A stretch of 64,000 nt of DNA from JANNXQ01 sp031425095 (GCA_031425095.1 JANPIS010000413.1:1-64000); one strand, 5' to 3'; shown: positions 41,497 through 53,467, numbered from the stretch's first letter. Numbers and translations: made by a program. The notes: generated by a model from the sequence alone, not told the origin.

Positions 41497-43107
41497 ATGT
41501 CCGCCCCTTTCCGTAAAAGCCCGCGCCTCTTTCCGCCGAATGTCCGCTCTTACCTGCGGCCATGCCGTGCGAGGGGGGCGGTGGCGCTCTTCACAATTCT
41601 GCTCTTTGCACTCTCCATCGCTGCGCGGACGGAACGGCCAAACATCATCGTCCTCCTCGCCGACGATGTGGGCTATGGCGATCTCGGCTGCTACGGGGCG
41701 ACGCTCGCGCACACCCCACACCTCGACCGGCTCGCGCGCGAAGGCCGCCGCTTCATGGATGCGCATTCGCCGGCTTCGATGTGTACGCCCACGCGGCGCG
41801 CGCTGCTCACCGGCACGTATTCGTGGCGGCAGGAACCGGGCGCCACCATCCTTAGCGGCACGGACCCGCTCTGCATCGCGCCCGGTACGGCGACTCTCGC
41901 CTCAATGCTGAAGGCGGCGGGCTACGCGACGGGGGCCGTGGGCAAGTGGCATCTCGGGCTCGGCGGAAAGGGAGGGGCGCAGTGGAATGACAGGATCGCA
42001 CCGGGGCCGGGCGCGCTCGGGTTCGATGATGCTTTCATCATGCCGGCCACGGGCGATCGCGTGCCTTGCGTGTATGTGGAAAACGAGCGCATCGCCGGGC
42101 TCGATTCTGCCGATCCGATCGCGGTGAGCTATCGTGCGAAAGTCGGCACGGAGCCGACGGGCCGCGAGCATCCGGAGTTGCTGAATCTCAAAAGCCGCCG
42201 CGGCCACGACGGCACGATCGTCAATGGCATCGCGCGCATCGGGTGGATGAGTGGCGGTACGTCCGCGCGTTGGGTGGATGAAGAGATGGCGGATACTTTC
42301 GCCAACAGGGCGCGGACATTTATCGAGGAGCATCGGAATGCCCCGTTTTTTCTCTACCTCGCCACGCACGGCATCCACGCACCGCAGGCACCGCATCCAC
42401 GATTTCACGGTGCGGGCCAATGCGGCACCCGCGGCGAAGTGCTCGCGGAACTGGACGATACCGTGGGCCAGATTCTCGCCACGCTCGATCGACTCGCGCT
42501 GGCGGAAAAGACGCTGGTTATATTTACGAGCGACAACGGCGGCGTAGTCGAGGACGGCTACGCGACAAACGTGGTGCCGGAGCACCGCTGCAATGGCCCA
42601 CTTCGCGGCTTCAAGGGGACGCAGTGGGAAGGTGGACATCGCGTGCCTTTCATCGCGCGCTGGCCAGGCCGCGTCCCGGCGGGCAGCGAATGCGGCGACC
42701 TCGTCATGCACGGCGACTTGTTTGCGACCTTTGCCGCACTGCTCGGCATCGCGCTGCCAGACGAAGCGGCGCTCGATAGTCTCGACGCTCGGCCCGCGCT
42801 GCTCGGCGAGCCGCGCGCGCAGCCCGGACGCACGACCTTCATCTCGCATGGCGCGGGCACGAATGGTCCGTTCGGCATTCGGTCTGGCCCGTGGAAGCTC
42901 GTGCAGAGCGCCGGCGGCGGGATCGGTCGCGCAAAACTCGCCGAACGCCCCGGTCGTCCCCCGCAGCTTTTCCATCTCACCGACGATCCCTCCGAAGCGC
43001 ACGATCCCGCCACGCGGCATCCCGAAAAAGTGCGGGAGCTTACCGAGATCCTCGCGACCGAGCGCGCGGAGGGACGGACACGTCCCGCCAGGAAACCTTC
43101 ACGCTGA
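41497..43107 (+). CDS. arylsulfatase-type sulfatase
   Basis: A 536-residue exported enzyme. An N-terminal hydrophobic stretch (AVALFTILLFALSIA, about 29-43) acts as a signal. Metal site: NIIVLLADDVGYGDLGCYG (Asp56, Asp57). The formylglycine motif is CTPTR (Cys96), so it needs an FGE maturase. Later: GKWHLGLGG, FLYLATHGIHAPQAPH, FTSDNGG and FKGTQWEGGHRVPFIARWPG. The type cleaves sulfate esters, often from polysaccharides, which is typical for Verrucomicrobiota. It is isolated, with no neighbouring glycan genes. Confidence 0.92.
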   Translation: MSAPFRKSPRLFPPNVRSYLRPCRARGAVALFTILLFALSIAARTERPNIIVLLADDVGYGDLGCYGATLAHTPHLDRLAREGRRFMDAHSPASMCTPTRRALLTGTYSWRQEPGATILSGTDPLCIAPGTATLASMLKAAGYATGAVGKWHLGLGGKGGAQWNDRIAPGPGALGFDDAFIMPATGDRVPCVYVENERIAGLDSADPIAVSYRAKVGTEPTGREHPELLNLKSRRGHDGTIVNGIARIGWMSGGTSARWVDEEMADTFANRARTFIEEHRNAPFFLYLATHGIHAPQAPHPRFHGAGQCGTRGEVLAELDDTVGQILATLDRLALAEKTLVIFTSDNGGVVEDGYATNVVPEHRCNGPLRGFKGTQWEGGHRVPFIARWPGRVPAGSECGDLVMHGDLFATFAALLGIALPDEAALDSLDARPALLGEPRAQPGRTTFISHGAGTNGPFGIRSGPWKLVQSAGGGIGRAKLAERPGRPPQLFHLTDDPSEAHDPATRHPEKVRELTEILATERAEGRTRPARKPSR

Positions 43108-43158
43108 TGGTGGAGCGCGTGCTCATTTCGCTCGCGGTTGCTGGCGGCACACGTGCGG

Positions 43159-43503
43159 CTAGCCGCGCACTCTCGCCGTGAACAACGTCTGTGCCGTCGA
43201 GCGTCCGCGTTTGAGGTGCTCGCTGCGAGCAGCGATGACTGCCTCGGCTCGCAGCACGTCACGAAACTGTAAATGCCGAACCCACTGCTCGCCGCCGAAG
43301 ACGACAAGGTGGAGATGATGAGTCCGTGGGCCGGAGGCGTGCCGCATGAGCCAGCGTCGGACTGGCAAGGCGGCGAAACGACCCGGCAGGAGAGCGAAGA
43401 GGCGATCACGCTCCGCGACGAACTGCGCCGTCCATTGCGATTCGTGCGCCGTAAGATGGACTTCCTCGGCCATCGCGTGGGTTAAAGAATCGTCTGTCGC
43501 CAT
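43159..43503 (-). pseudogene. GrpB-family (nucleotidyltransferase-fold) gene with internal deletion
   Basis: A 114-residue ORF. The N-terminus (VHLTAHESQWTAQFVAERDR) and the C-terminal part (RTHHLHLVVFGGEQWVRHL, QFRDVLRAEAVIAARSEHLK) match the two ends of GrpB/UPF0157 proteins. The central HIGSTAVPG-type nucleotidyltransferase motif and its metal Asp, about 60 residues, are missing, and the last 20 or so residues differ. The frame is intact, so the deletion is in frame. Probably non-functional. Confidence 0.6.
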
Positions 43504-43544
43504 GTAACGGAGTTAGAGAAGCGTGCAGAGTAAGTAACTACCCA

Positions 43545-45896
43545 TTAGACGCCCCGCTCTGTCCCTGGCAATTCCACGATGAAGACCGCACCCCGTCCCA
43601 CTCCCGGACTCTCCGCGCGGATCGCGCCCTCGTGCAGTTCCACGATTCCGCGGGCGATGGCCAGCCCGAGGCCGAGGCCGGCCTGACGCGGGCGGCCCTC
43701 GACGGTCTCCTGCTCGAAAGGTTGGAAGATGCGGGTCGCCGCCGCGGGCTCAAAGCCGATGCCGGAGTCCCGCACTTCCACGGCGAGGCGCGAGCAGTTC
43801 GCGCGGCCGTCGAGCCCGCCCATCTCGTAAGTGCGCACGGCGACGCGTCCACCCGCCGGGGTGAACTTCACGGCATTGCGCAGCAGATTCCAAAAGACCT
43901 GTTGCAGACGGGCGGGATCGCCGAGGAGGGCGGTGCGCCGAGCCTCCCGCGCAATCTCCAGCGTCACACCTTTGCGTCGCGCCTCGTCGCGCACCATGCC
44001 CGCGGCGAGATCGAGCACGCGGTGCAAATCGCACTCCTCCGGCTCCAGCGTCAGCTTGCCCCGCGCGATCCGCGTCACGTCGAGCAAATCGTCGATCAGC
44101 CGGGCTTCGAGCGCGATGTTGCGCTCGATCATGCCCAGCGCGTCGCGCGTCTCCGGGTCGAAGCGCGGATCGTCGCGGAGGTCTTGCGCCAGCAGCAGCG
44201 CCGGCGTGAGCGGCGTGCGCAGCTCGTGAGAGAGCTGGGCGAGGAAGTGATCCTTCGCCAGCGACGCCGCCTCGGCCGCATCGCGGGCCGCCTGGAGTTC
44301 GCTGGCGGCGCGCTCCCGCTCCGTCGCATCGTAGAAGTAACACACCACGCCGAGCCGGCCATCCGGCAGCATTTCGCGCGCGATCTGCCAGTCGTACGTC
44401 TCCGTGGCCGGCACGTCGGCGCGCTGCTGGGTGGTATTCGGCGCATGGAAGGGCTCGCCCGTTTCCAGGGTGCGTCGGAAAAGCGCGATCACCTCCGAGG
44501 CGAAAGGCTCCGGCCAGACGGCGCGCAGCACTTCGCCGAAATCCCGGCCGAGTAACGGTCGCACGCTGGCAAAGACGCGCTGCGAGCCGGCGCTCACCAG
44601 CGCCAGCCGGAAGTCGGCATCTACCGCATACACGCCGAAAGGTGCGCTCTCGATCAGCCGGGCAAAGGCGTCGCCATGCGCCTCGGCCCGCGCGTCGCTG
44701 GCCTGCAGCTCCACATCTGCCGCCCTCCGTGCTTCCGCGGCGGCGAGTCGTTCCCGGCTCACGCGAACGCTCTCGGCCACGAAGGCGATGAGCACCGAAG
44801 TCGCGGCAAAGATGCCCAGGATCACCCAGTCCTCGGGGGTGCCGAGGGCAAAAGTGCGGACCGGCTGCATCCAGAAATACTTCAGAATCGCAATCGAGAG
44901 CCCCGCTGCGAGCAGCGCCGGACCGCGCCCGCCGTAAAGCGCCGCGAGGATTACCGCCGGGAAGAAAGTGACCGTGGCCGCACGCGTGCCGAGTCCGGCG
45001 AGAAAGGTCATGCGCACCACTGTCGCCACCGCGACCAGCACCACCGCAAGCGCATAGCGCAGCCTGCCATCCGCGGGCATGGCTGCGAGCGAGACTTCCC
45101 GCGCATTCGACTCCCGCGCGAGCGCCAGCGCCGCGAGCGTCAGATACACACTGCCCGCCCAGCTCGTCGCCCGCGCCGTCCAGCCGAGCACGCTGCCGTG
45201 CTCGCGCTGGAGCATCAGCCCGACCAGGCCCGTGGCGATGAGCAGCAGTGCCAGCGCATACCACTGCTGGAAAGCCGTGCGCCGCCGCCGCAGGAGCAGG
45301 ATGGCCGTGAAGCAGAACATCCCCGCCGCCGAGCCCAGCACCATCGCCCGCACCGCCGACCCGCCACCGCCTTGGACAAAGAAATCCGGCAGCCACCCGC
45401 CCCAAGCCGCCTGAGCCACCGCCAGCGAAATGGCCAGCGGCACGGCCACCGCGGCGAGGAGCCACCCGCCGGCCCCGCGTAGCGGACGCGGCGACGGCGG
45501 CAGCACCACGCCGAGCAGATGGCACAGCGCCGCCCACCACACACTCACATTGTGCGTCGCGATCATGGCATTGGCATTGCCGCCGGCCAGTCCCGTGGCC
45601 AGCACGCCCGCCAGTCCGTAAAAGGCCACCCCGGCGATGAGCCACGCCAGCCCCGGCGTCGGCTGCGCGAGGAAGCTGCGGCTGGCCAGCACCGCGATCC
45701 ATGCCGAAGCCAGCGTGGCAAAGAGGAGATTGCACAGAAAGAGGAGCCACGGCGGATCGTAGCTGCCGTGTGGCTCCAGCCACCAGAGCACCCCGAGCAC
45801 CGCCATCATCACCGGCACAGGCCACGCCACCCAGCGCGGCGGTGGCGGGACCGCGCCGGGGGAGTGCGAATCAGCCTTGAGCGCCGAATCTTTCAT
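43545..45896 (-). CDS. multi-pass membrane sensor histidine kinase
   Basis: A 783-residue kinase. Residues about 15-240 hold about eight membrane helices resembling MASE-type sensor domains; residues about 280-380 hold a further group of helices like the KdpD DUF4118 domain (FPAVILAALYGGRGPALLAA). Then come a PAS domain (about 410-525, GVYAVDADFRLALVSAG), HisKA with His557 in SHELRTPL and an HATPase with NLLRNAVKFTPAGG, DSGIGF and GLGLGLAIARGIVELHEG. There is no receiver domain. The start at 45896 is used; the in-frame ATG at 45938 is possible. No cognate regulator is adjacent. Confidence 0.92.
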   Translation of the reverse strand: MKDSALKADSHSPGAVPPPPRWVAWPVPVMMAVLGVLWWLEPHGSYDPPWLLFLCNLLFATLASAWIAVLASRSFLAQPTPGLAWLIAGVAFYGLAGVLATGLAGGNANAMIATHNVSVWWAALCHLLGVVLPPSPRPLRGAGGWLLAAVAVPLAISLAVAQAAWGGWLPDFFVQGGGGSAVRAMVLGSAAGMFCFTAILLLRRRRTAFQQWYALALLLIATGLVGLMLQREHGSVLGWTARATSWAGSVYLTLAALALARESNAREVSLAAMPADGRLRYALAVVLVAVATVVRMTFLAGLGTRAATVTFFPAVILAALYGGRGPALLAAGLSIAILKYFWMQPVRTFALGTPEDWVILGIFAATSVLIAFVAESVRVSRERLAAAEARRAADVELQASDARAEAHGDAFARLIESAPFGVYAVDADFRLALVSAGSQRVFASVRPLLGRDFGEVLRAVWPEPFASEVIALFRRTLETGEPFHAPNTTQQRADVPATETYDWQIAREMLPDGRLGVVCYFYDATERERAASELQAARDAAEAASLAKDHFLAQLSHELRTPLTPALLLAQDLRDDPRFDPETRDALGMIERNIALEARLIDDLLDVTRIARGKLTLEPEECDLHRVLDLAAGMVRDEARRKGVTLEIAREARRTALLGDPARLQQVFWNLLRNAVKFTPAGGRVAVRTYEMGGLDGRANCSRLAVEVRDSGIGFEPAAATRIFQPFEQETVEGRPRQAGLGLGLAIARGIVELHEGAIRAESPGVGRGAVFIVELPGTERGV

Positions 45897-46153
45897 GAGT
45901 CGTTGCCATGCAAAACTATCGACCCCACGAGCGCGCAAGCCTTAATGACTCGCAGAGTTCACCCTAGGCAGAATTCACGGGCGTCGGTCCCGAACGCGGG
46001 TGGACTTGCCCGAGTCTGCCGGCGCTTTGGCTCATCCCGTCAGCACAAGTCTTTCCCTACCGCACGGCTCGCGCCGCACGGACTCGTCCCCTGAAGCCCT
46101 GTTCAGGGCAAAGGACGACACGCGGCAGCCGCTCCCACTTCGATGTAGCGGGC

Positions 46154-46528
46154 ATGAAAAGCACTCTCCTCACCCTCGCCGCGCTCGGTGCCTCCCTCGG
46201 CCTGACCCTCGCTCAAGACCAAGGCAAAGCCCCCGACAACAGCGGCAAAAACGAACGCGACAAGTCCGGCGCCACCGTCACTCCTGGCGACCAATCGAAT
46301 GCCCCTGCAGACCTGAAGATCACCCAGGATATTCGGCGCATGGTCATGGACGACAAGTCACTCAGCATGACGGCCAAGAACGTGAAGATCATCACGATCG
46401 CGGGCAAAGTCACGCTGCGCGGACCCGTGAATTCCCCCGCCGAAAAGGAAGCCGTATGCAATCACGCCAAAATGGTCGCTGGCAAAACCGCCGTAACCGA
46501 CGAAATCGAAGTCAAATCCACCAAGTAA
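46154..46528 (+). CDS. periplasmic BON-domain protein
   Basis: A 124-residue exported protein with a signal peptide (LTLAALGASLGLTLA-Q). Residues about 55-124 form one BON domain: ADLKITQDIRRMVMDDKSLS, NVKIITIAGKVTLRGPVNSP, then EKEAVCNHAKMVAG. BON proteins such as OsmY bind lipid and protect the envelope under stress. It starts the stress group and is 32 bases upstream of the glycine-zipper protein. Confidence 0.85.
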   Translation: MKSTLLTLAALGASLGLTLAQDQGKAPDNSGKNERDKSGATVTPGDQSNAPADLKITQDIRRMVMDDKSLSMTAKNVKIITIAGKVTLRGPVNSPAEKEAVCNHAKMVAGKTAVTDEIEVKSTK

Positions 46529-46560
46529 CCCACTAAAACCTCAATAACCTCATCACCTAT

Positions 46561-47088
46561 ATGTCACACAACGCTGTCTTTTGTATTGCCACCAACCGCC
46601 CGCAGGCCGAGCGCATTGTCGATCGCCTGCTGACCTCCGGCTTTACCGCCGCGGATGTTTCTGTCGTCTATCCTCAAGGCCCCGGCCAGGATGTCGGCCA
46701 CGTCAAAGCCACGAAGGCTCCTGAAGGCACCGCCACCGGCGCCGCCGCGGGTGGCGTGACCGGTGGTGTCCTCGGGCTCCTCGCGGGCATCGGCGCGCTG
46801 GCCATCCCCGGCGTCGGGCCGCTTATCGCGGCTGGCCCCATCATGGCGGCACTCAGCGGCGCGGCCGTCGGCGCTGCGGCGGGCGGTCTCGCCGGTGGGT
46901 TGATCGGCCTCGGCATTCCCGAGATCGAAGCCAAGGTCTATGAACAGAAGCTCTTGAAGGGCAACTATCTTATCTCCGCCACTGCGGCGACCGACGAGTT
47001 GGAGGACCGCGCGGAAGAAATCTTCCGCCAGGAGAAAGCCGAAGACATCTCGACCGTGGACCAGGCCAAAGTTCCGACTCCAGCCTGA
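46561..47088 (+). CDS. glycine-zipper stress protein (general stress 17M-like)
   Basis: A 175-residue protein. Residues 1-45 form an alpha/beta domain (NAVFCIATNRPQAERIVDRL, GFTAADVSVVYPQ), residues about 60-125 a long glycine zipper with two membrane-like segments (GAAAGGVTGGVLGLLAG, AIPGVGPLIAAGPIMAALSG), then NYLISATAATDELEDRAEEIF. The pattern resembles B. subtilis YflT/general stress 17M-like proteins. It probably shares a transcript with the BON protein. Confidence 0.8.
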   Translation: MSHNAVFCIATNRPQAERIVDRLLTSGFTAADVSVVYPQGPGQDVGHVKATKAPEGTATGAAAGGVTGGVLGLLAGIGALAIPGVGPLIAAGPIMAALSGAAVGAAAGGLAGGLIGLGIPEIEAKVYEQKLLKGNYLISATAATDELEDRAEEIFRQEKAEDISTVDQAKVPTPA

Positions 47089-47265
47089 CACTCTTTCGGC
47101 AGACGGCATCTGCCTACAGAATGCTGCGCCCGACCGCCTCGCATGGGGCGGTCGTGGCGCGCAGGATGGAAAGCCATGTCCCCGAAAGGTTCGTTGGGGA
47201 TAACTCTTTAGATCCTCTGTCAGGAAAGAAGCCGACGCTCACCCCTTGCTCACACTCCCAACCAC

Positions 47266-49419
<2,154 letters not shown>

Positions 49420-49474
49420 AGCGCCTTCAAAATGATCTACCGACTCCCAAAGCCTTGGCAATCACTTCTGACCT

Positions 49475-49747
49475 ATGCCCGACGTTGGCCTGACCACTGC
49501 CACTGAACCCCTCGATCCGAAATACCGAGTCATCATCAAGTACTCGGTCGAAGTCGAAGGGTTGCCCGTCTATAATGAATCGTATGATGTGGCTAAGCTC
49601 GCCGATGAATTGAAACAGGACGAGGCGGAAGTGGCGCGGCTGTGGCTGCGCCGGGTGAAATGCGTGGTCGCTTGCCGGCACGCCCCCATGTTTTCCGCCT
49701 CGCTCACGCGTTGCCTCGCGGAAGGATTGGCGCCAGACAAGCCCTGA
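49475..49747 (+). CDS. small hypothetical protein
   Basis: A 90-residue protein starting MPDVGLTTATEPLDPKYRVI. A helix (YDVAKLADELKQDEAEVARLW) and a cysteine-containing segment (VKCVVACRHAPMFS) follow. No family is recognised. Its stop TGA shares a base with the ATG of the next tiny gene (TGATG), so they are likely coupled. Confidence 0.55.
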   Translation: MPDVGLTTATEPLDPKYRVIIKYSVEVEGLPVYNESYDVAKLADELKQDEAEVARLWLRRVKCVVACRHAPMFSASLTRCLAEGLAPDKP

Positions 49748-49857
49748 TGTTCGCCTTTTTCTCCAATCGACTCGGCTGCCTCGGCTCCCTTGGTGTTTCC
49801 CTGATCGGTTCGCTTCTGCTGTTTCTCGTTCTGCGGGGATGTAGCGGGGCTCTTTGA
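49747..49857 (+). CDS. 36-residue membrane peptide
   Basis: MFAFFSNRLGCLGSLG, then a single membrane helix LIGSLLLFLVLRGCSG. Same design as the peptide at 61359-61475: one helix ending in an Arg-Gly-Cys group. The overlap with the upstream stop supports translation. Function unknown. Confidence 0.55.
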   Translation: MFAFFSNRLGCLGSLGVSLIGSLLLFLVLRGCSGAL

Positions 49858-49874
49858 CCGCAGACCCCACTGCG

Positions 49875-50819
49875 ATGGCGTCTCCCTCCACGAGTCGATT
49901 GCTCGATGTCACCATCGTCGGCGGCGGCGCAGCTGGGCTGAGCGCGGCCCTGGTACTCGGGAGATGCCTTCGCCGAGTCGTGGTCTGCGATGCGGGTCGC
50001 CCGCGCAATGCACCGGCGCGCGTTTTCAATGGATACCTTTCGCGCGACGGTTCGACTCCGGGAGAGTTTCTGAAGATCTCCCGCGAGCAGCTTCGGCGTT
50101 ACGAGACGGTGGAACTTCGTCGGGCGACGGTTACCGCCGCAGAGCGAGGGCACGATTGCTTTACGGTGACGCTCGACACCGGGGTGAAGGTCACTTCGCG
50201 AATGCTGCTGCTGGCGACCGGATTAGTCGATGAGCTTCCCAAGATCGAAGGCTTCGAGGCGTTTTACGGCAAGACCGCCCATAGCTGTCCCTATTGCGAT
50301 GGTTGGGAACATCGAGGCGAGGCCGTCGTCGTGCTCGGCGGCACGCAGGAGGGCGCCGACCTCGCGATCGAGATGCTGCTCTGGAGTAAGGACCTGGTGC
50401 TCTGTGCCAATGGACCTTTGCGTTGTGACGCAAAAAGTCGCCGGCAAATCGAAAAGGCCGGAATGCGCGTGATCGAGACACCGATCCGGCTCTTGGAAGG
50501 AGAAGGCGACGAGCTTTCCGGCGTGCGCTTCACGGACGATACGTTGCTGCCACGCACCGTCCTTTTTTTCTCTCCGGGCCAGCATCAGCGCTCGCCGCTG
50601 GCGGAAAAGTTGGGCTGCAAATTCTGCGAAGAAGATAACTGCATCCAATGCGACGAAAAGGCCGCCACCTGTATCCCGGGACTGTATGCCGCCGGGAATG
50701 CCAGCCGTGGTGTGCAGTTAGTCATTGCTGCGGTAGCGGAGGGAACCTTGGCGGCTGTGGCAATCAACAACGCCTTGACAGAAGCAGATGCGGAAGCGGG
50801 AGACCTTCCGGCGAATTGA
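49875..50819 (+). CDS. thioredoxin reductase-like FAD-dependent oxidoreductase
   Basis: A 314-residue two-dinucleotide-fold flavoprotein: VTIVGGGAAGLSAALVLGR (FAD), the redox pair Cys138/Cys141 in SCPYCDGWEH, GEAVVVLGGTQEGADLAIE (NADPH fold with an altered GGTxEG) and PGLYAAGNASRGVQLVIAAVAEG (FAD binding). This is thioredoxin-reductase-like, nearer to stand-alone NAD(P)/FAD oxidoreductases. A start at 49875 is preferred; the frame also has an upstream TTG. Substrate unknown. It could serve peroxide defence beside the catalases. Confidence 0.88.
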   Translation: MASPSTSRLLDVTIVGGGAAGLSAALVLGRCLRRVVVCDAGRPRNAPARVFNGYLSRDGSTPGEFLKISREQLRRYETVELRRATVTAAERGHDCFTVTLDTGVKVTSRMLLLATGLVDELPKIEGFEAFYGKTAHSCPYCDGWEHRGEAVVVLGGTQEGADLAIEMLLWSKDLVLCANGPLRCDAKSRRQIEKAGMRVIETPIRLLEGEGDELSGVRFTDDTLLPRTVLFFSPGQHQRSPLAEKLGCKFCEEDNCIQCDEKAATCIPGLYAAGNASRGVQLVIAAVAEGTLAAVAINNALTEADAEAGDLPAN

Positions 50820-50835
50820 TCTGCCACGCTTCATG

Positions 50836-50871
50836 ACGTGCCGCCGCCGCTCGCTGCGGTCGGCGGCACGT
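50836..50871. terminator. perfect 11-base hairpin between convergent genes
   Basis: ACGTGCCGCCG (50836-50846), 14-base loop, CGGCGGCACGT (50861-50871). It lies between the convergent flavoprotein and manganese-catalase genes, where a bidirectional terminator is expected. No T-run follows, so termination is inferred from structure and position. Confidence 0.4.
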
Positions 50872-50879
50872 CGCTGTCA

Positions 50880-51665
50880 CTAACGCGACCGGGCCGCTTT
50901 GCGGCCGTTTCCTTCGAGCGTGGTTTTGCCAGCCTTCGGCGTCGCCTTGAGCACCTGAAACTCTTTCAGCGCAGGCGACTCGACGACAGTGATGCCGTCG
51001 CCTCGATTCCAAGGACCGTCCGCGTCCACTTCGCCGTCCTCGCCCTCGCCAGTCGAGTCATTGTAATAGTGATCCACGATGCCCGGAGTGGGCGGAATGA
51101 GACCGATGGAAAGCGGCGGCTTGCCGAGGCTCTCCAGCGCTTCCATAAAGGCTCGCATGTGAGTGATCTCCCGCGTCATCAGGAATTGCAGGGCCTCCTT
51201 GGTGCCGGGATCGTCGCAGAAATTGATCAGCCGTTCATAGACGATCTTGGCCCGCGCTTCCGCGGCGATGTTACTTCGCAAGTCCACGTCCAGTTCGCCC
51301 GTGACCTTCAGATAATCGGCGGTCCATGCATTGCCCATGGAATTGCACAGCGCCACCCCGCCGCCGCCCGCAATCGCAATGAGCGGATCGTGCTCCGCCG
51401 CATCCGCGTCCTTTTTCATCGGCTTGAGATGCATGCGGGCGAGAGTGCCGATGATTTCGAGATGGCTCAACTCCTCGGTCCCAATGTCCATGAGCAAGTC
51501 TTTGCAAGCCATGTCTTCGCAGTTGATCCCCTGGATGGAATACTGCATGGCCGCCGCAAGCTCACCGTTTGCGCCGCCAAACTGCTCCAGGAGCATATTG
51601 CCAAAACGCGGGTCGGGCTGGCCGACGCGCACCGTGAACATGAGTTTTTTGATGTGATGATACAT
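50880..51665 (-). CDS. manganese catalase
   Basis: A 261-residue non-haem catalase with a ferritin-like four-helix bundle. Metal ligands: Glu35 in NGELAAAMQYSIQG, Glu65 and His68 in GTEELSHLE, then AAEARAKIVYERL and MTREITHMRAFMEAL in the second pair of helices. An acidic C-terminal tail (GEGEDGEVDADG) and a basic end follow. It breaks hydrogen peroxide using two manganese ions. It is convergent with the flavoprotein and sits 1.5 kb from the haem catalase. Confidence 0.95.
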   Translation of the reverse strand: MYHHIKKLMFTVRVGQPDPRFGNMLLEQFGGANGELAAAMQYSIQGINCEDMACKDLLMDIGTEELSHLEIIGTLARMHLKPMKKDADAAEHDPLIAIAGGGGVALCNSMGNAWTADYLKVTGELDVDLRSNIAAEARAKIVYERLINFCDDPGTKEALQFLMTREITHMRAFMEALESLGKPPLSIGLIPPTPGIVDHYYNDSTGEGEDGEVDADGPWNRGDGITVVESPALKEFQVLKATPKAGKTTLEGNGRKAARSR

Positions 51666-51956
51666 AGATGTGGGTTTGAATTCTGCCCCGGCAGACCATC
51701 CGGCGGGGCATTTTCATTTCGCCGCCGCTTGGTGGTGTGGCCGGAGAAAATTTGAGAATCGTGCGATGCGCACGTGGCAGCCTGCTAGGTCGCCGCTCGG
51801 CAGCCACTCAGCCCGCGCCGTCCCGGCCGATCAGGGGTCCGTCACTCATCGGCGCATCTTCTCATCGCGCGAAGCCGGGGCGGCGAACGCTTAACTTTCG
51901 ACCAGACTAAGCCACTCGAACGGCCACTTGCGGGCGCAGTCGCGAAGATTGACCGT

Positions 51957-53360
51957 ATGACCGCGCCCACCCCACTTGAGTTACCCTCGAAGCCGGTTGC
52001 CTCCGAATCTTGGATCAGACATCGGAAAAAATTCGGCGTGATCCTCGGCGCTATCGTTTTATTGGCCGTGGGCGGCTACTACGCTGGCGGCGCTCTGCTC
52101 AGTCGCTACCTGGAGAGTGGGGATCTGCGCTCCCGCATGACCGGCCACACCGCCAAGGTTCTGAGCGCGCCAAGCGCCTATCAGCCGCTCTCATGGCGGG
52201 GCCTTTCCGTTTTCTCGGAGGGCTTCCGGGCTGAGGGGAAACCGCCATCGGCACTCACGGCGCTTCGTGCGCGATCCATCCACGCGCGAAGCAATATTGC
52301 GGAACTGTGGCGTGGCAAATGGCGGATTGAGACCCTTACGCTCGACCATTTGGAGGCGGCTTATGGCCCGGCCGCAGCGACGCGGCTCGTCGAAAAGTTC
52401 CCGCCCTGGCCGCCGTTGGAGCTGCCCGCTGAAACCGAGTCGCCGTTTAGCCTCGATCTCCGGCACACTTTGATCGCCCGCACCGATCTGCACTGGGGCG
52501 CTGAGCCGAATGCGCTCGGCTCCTTCCGGGGTGTGACGACGAACTGGTATCCCACGGGGAAAGATTTGGTCGTGCATGGCGAGGGTGGCAGGCTGAGTCA
52601 ATCCGGTTTCCCGGAACTGGGGGTCGCGAGTTTCAAACTCTATTACGCCAAGCCGTCGCTGCGTATCGACGAAGGTTCGTTGACGCTCGGCGAGACCGGG
52701 CTGATCACCGTTGGGGGACAGTTTATCTTCGACCAACCCGGCACGATGGATGTGCAGCTGAATTTCCGACGCTGCTCGGTGACTCCTTTCCTCCCCAAAG
52801 AGTCACGCGCGAAATTCTCTGGCGCGTTTGCTGGAGAGACCCGCTTGCAGAAGAAATTGAGCGGCGAGGGGCCTGTGGTATCTGGAGGGCAGCTCGTGTT
52901 CAGCGGCGCAGTGTTGCAAAACATCGACGCGCTGGAAAAGGTGGCCGCCTTCACCGGGAAGCGTGAGTTTAGCCGTCTGACTCTCGAAGAACTGCGCGGC
53001 GATTTTCAGTCCGACGGTGAGACGACGACGATCAAAAACCTTCAACTCGAAGCCCGCGGCCTCCTCCGCGTGGAAGGTTCCTGCACCGTGCAAAAACGGT
53101 CGATTCGCGGGACGTTGAAAGTGGGCACGACTGCGGCGGTGCTTGCCTCATTTCCCGGCGCTCGCGAAGCGGTCTTCACCGAAGTTCGCGGAGATTATTT
53201 CTGGACGACGGTGAAGGTCAGCGGGTCGATGAAAGAGCCGCGCAATGGCCTCAAACCCCAATTGGTTTCGGCGGCGAAGAAGCATTTCGCGAAGAAGCTT
53301 CTCGCGCCGCTGCTGAGGCCCGGCAAGGAAGTCATCGAGCAGATCGACGCGCTCTTCTGA
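51957..53360 (+). CDS. AsmA-like envelope protein
   Basis: A 467-residue protein with one N-terminal membrane helix (KFGVILGAIVLLAVGGYYAGG, about 25-45) and a long periplasmic beta-rich part. Features: ALRARSIHARSNIAELWRGK with IETLTLDHLEAAYG (AsmA-N type), repeated G-L-I-T-V-G-GQF and SCTVQKRSIRGTLKVG strands and an AsmA-C-like end WTTVKVSGSMKEPRN. The family anchors or moves lipids and affects the outer membrane. I base the call on pattern only. It has no operon partner. Confidence 0.7.
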   Translation: MTAPTPLELPSKPVASESWIRHRKKFGVILGAIVLLAVGGYYAGGALLSRYLESGDLRSRMTGHTAKVLSAPSAYQPLSWRGLSVFSEGFRAEGKPPSALTALRARSIHARSNIAELWRGKWRIETLTLDHLEAAYGPAAATRLVEKFPPWPPLELPAETESPFSLDLRHTLIARTDLHWGAEPNALGSFRGVTTNWYPTGKDLVVHGEGGRLSQSGFPELGVASFKLYYAKPSLRIDEGSLTLGETGLITVGGQFIFDQPGTMDVQLNFRRCSVTPFLPKESRAKFSGAFAGETRLQKKLSGEGPVVSGGQLVFSGAVLQNIDALEKVAAFTGKREFSRLTLEELRGDFQSDGETTTIKNLQLEARGLLRVEGSCTVQKRSIRGTLKVGTTAAVLASFPGAREAVFTEVRGDYFWTTVKVSGSMKEPRNGLKPQLVSAAKKHFAKKLLAPLLRPGKEVIEQIDALF

Positions 53361-53467
53361 GAGCGAGTGCCGCCGGGTGCGAGCTTTCTACTTCCCTCGG
53401 CGCAAGACCATCTGTCGCTTGCTGCAAACGCGGCCGGTGACGCGCCGAGACGCGAATCACTCGACGT

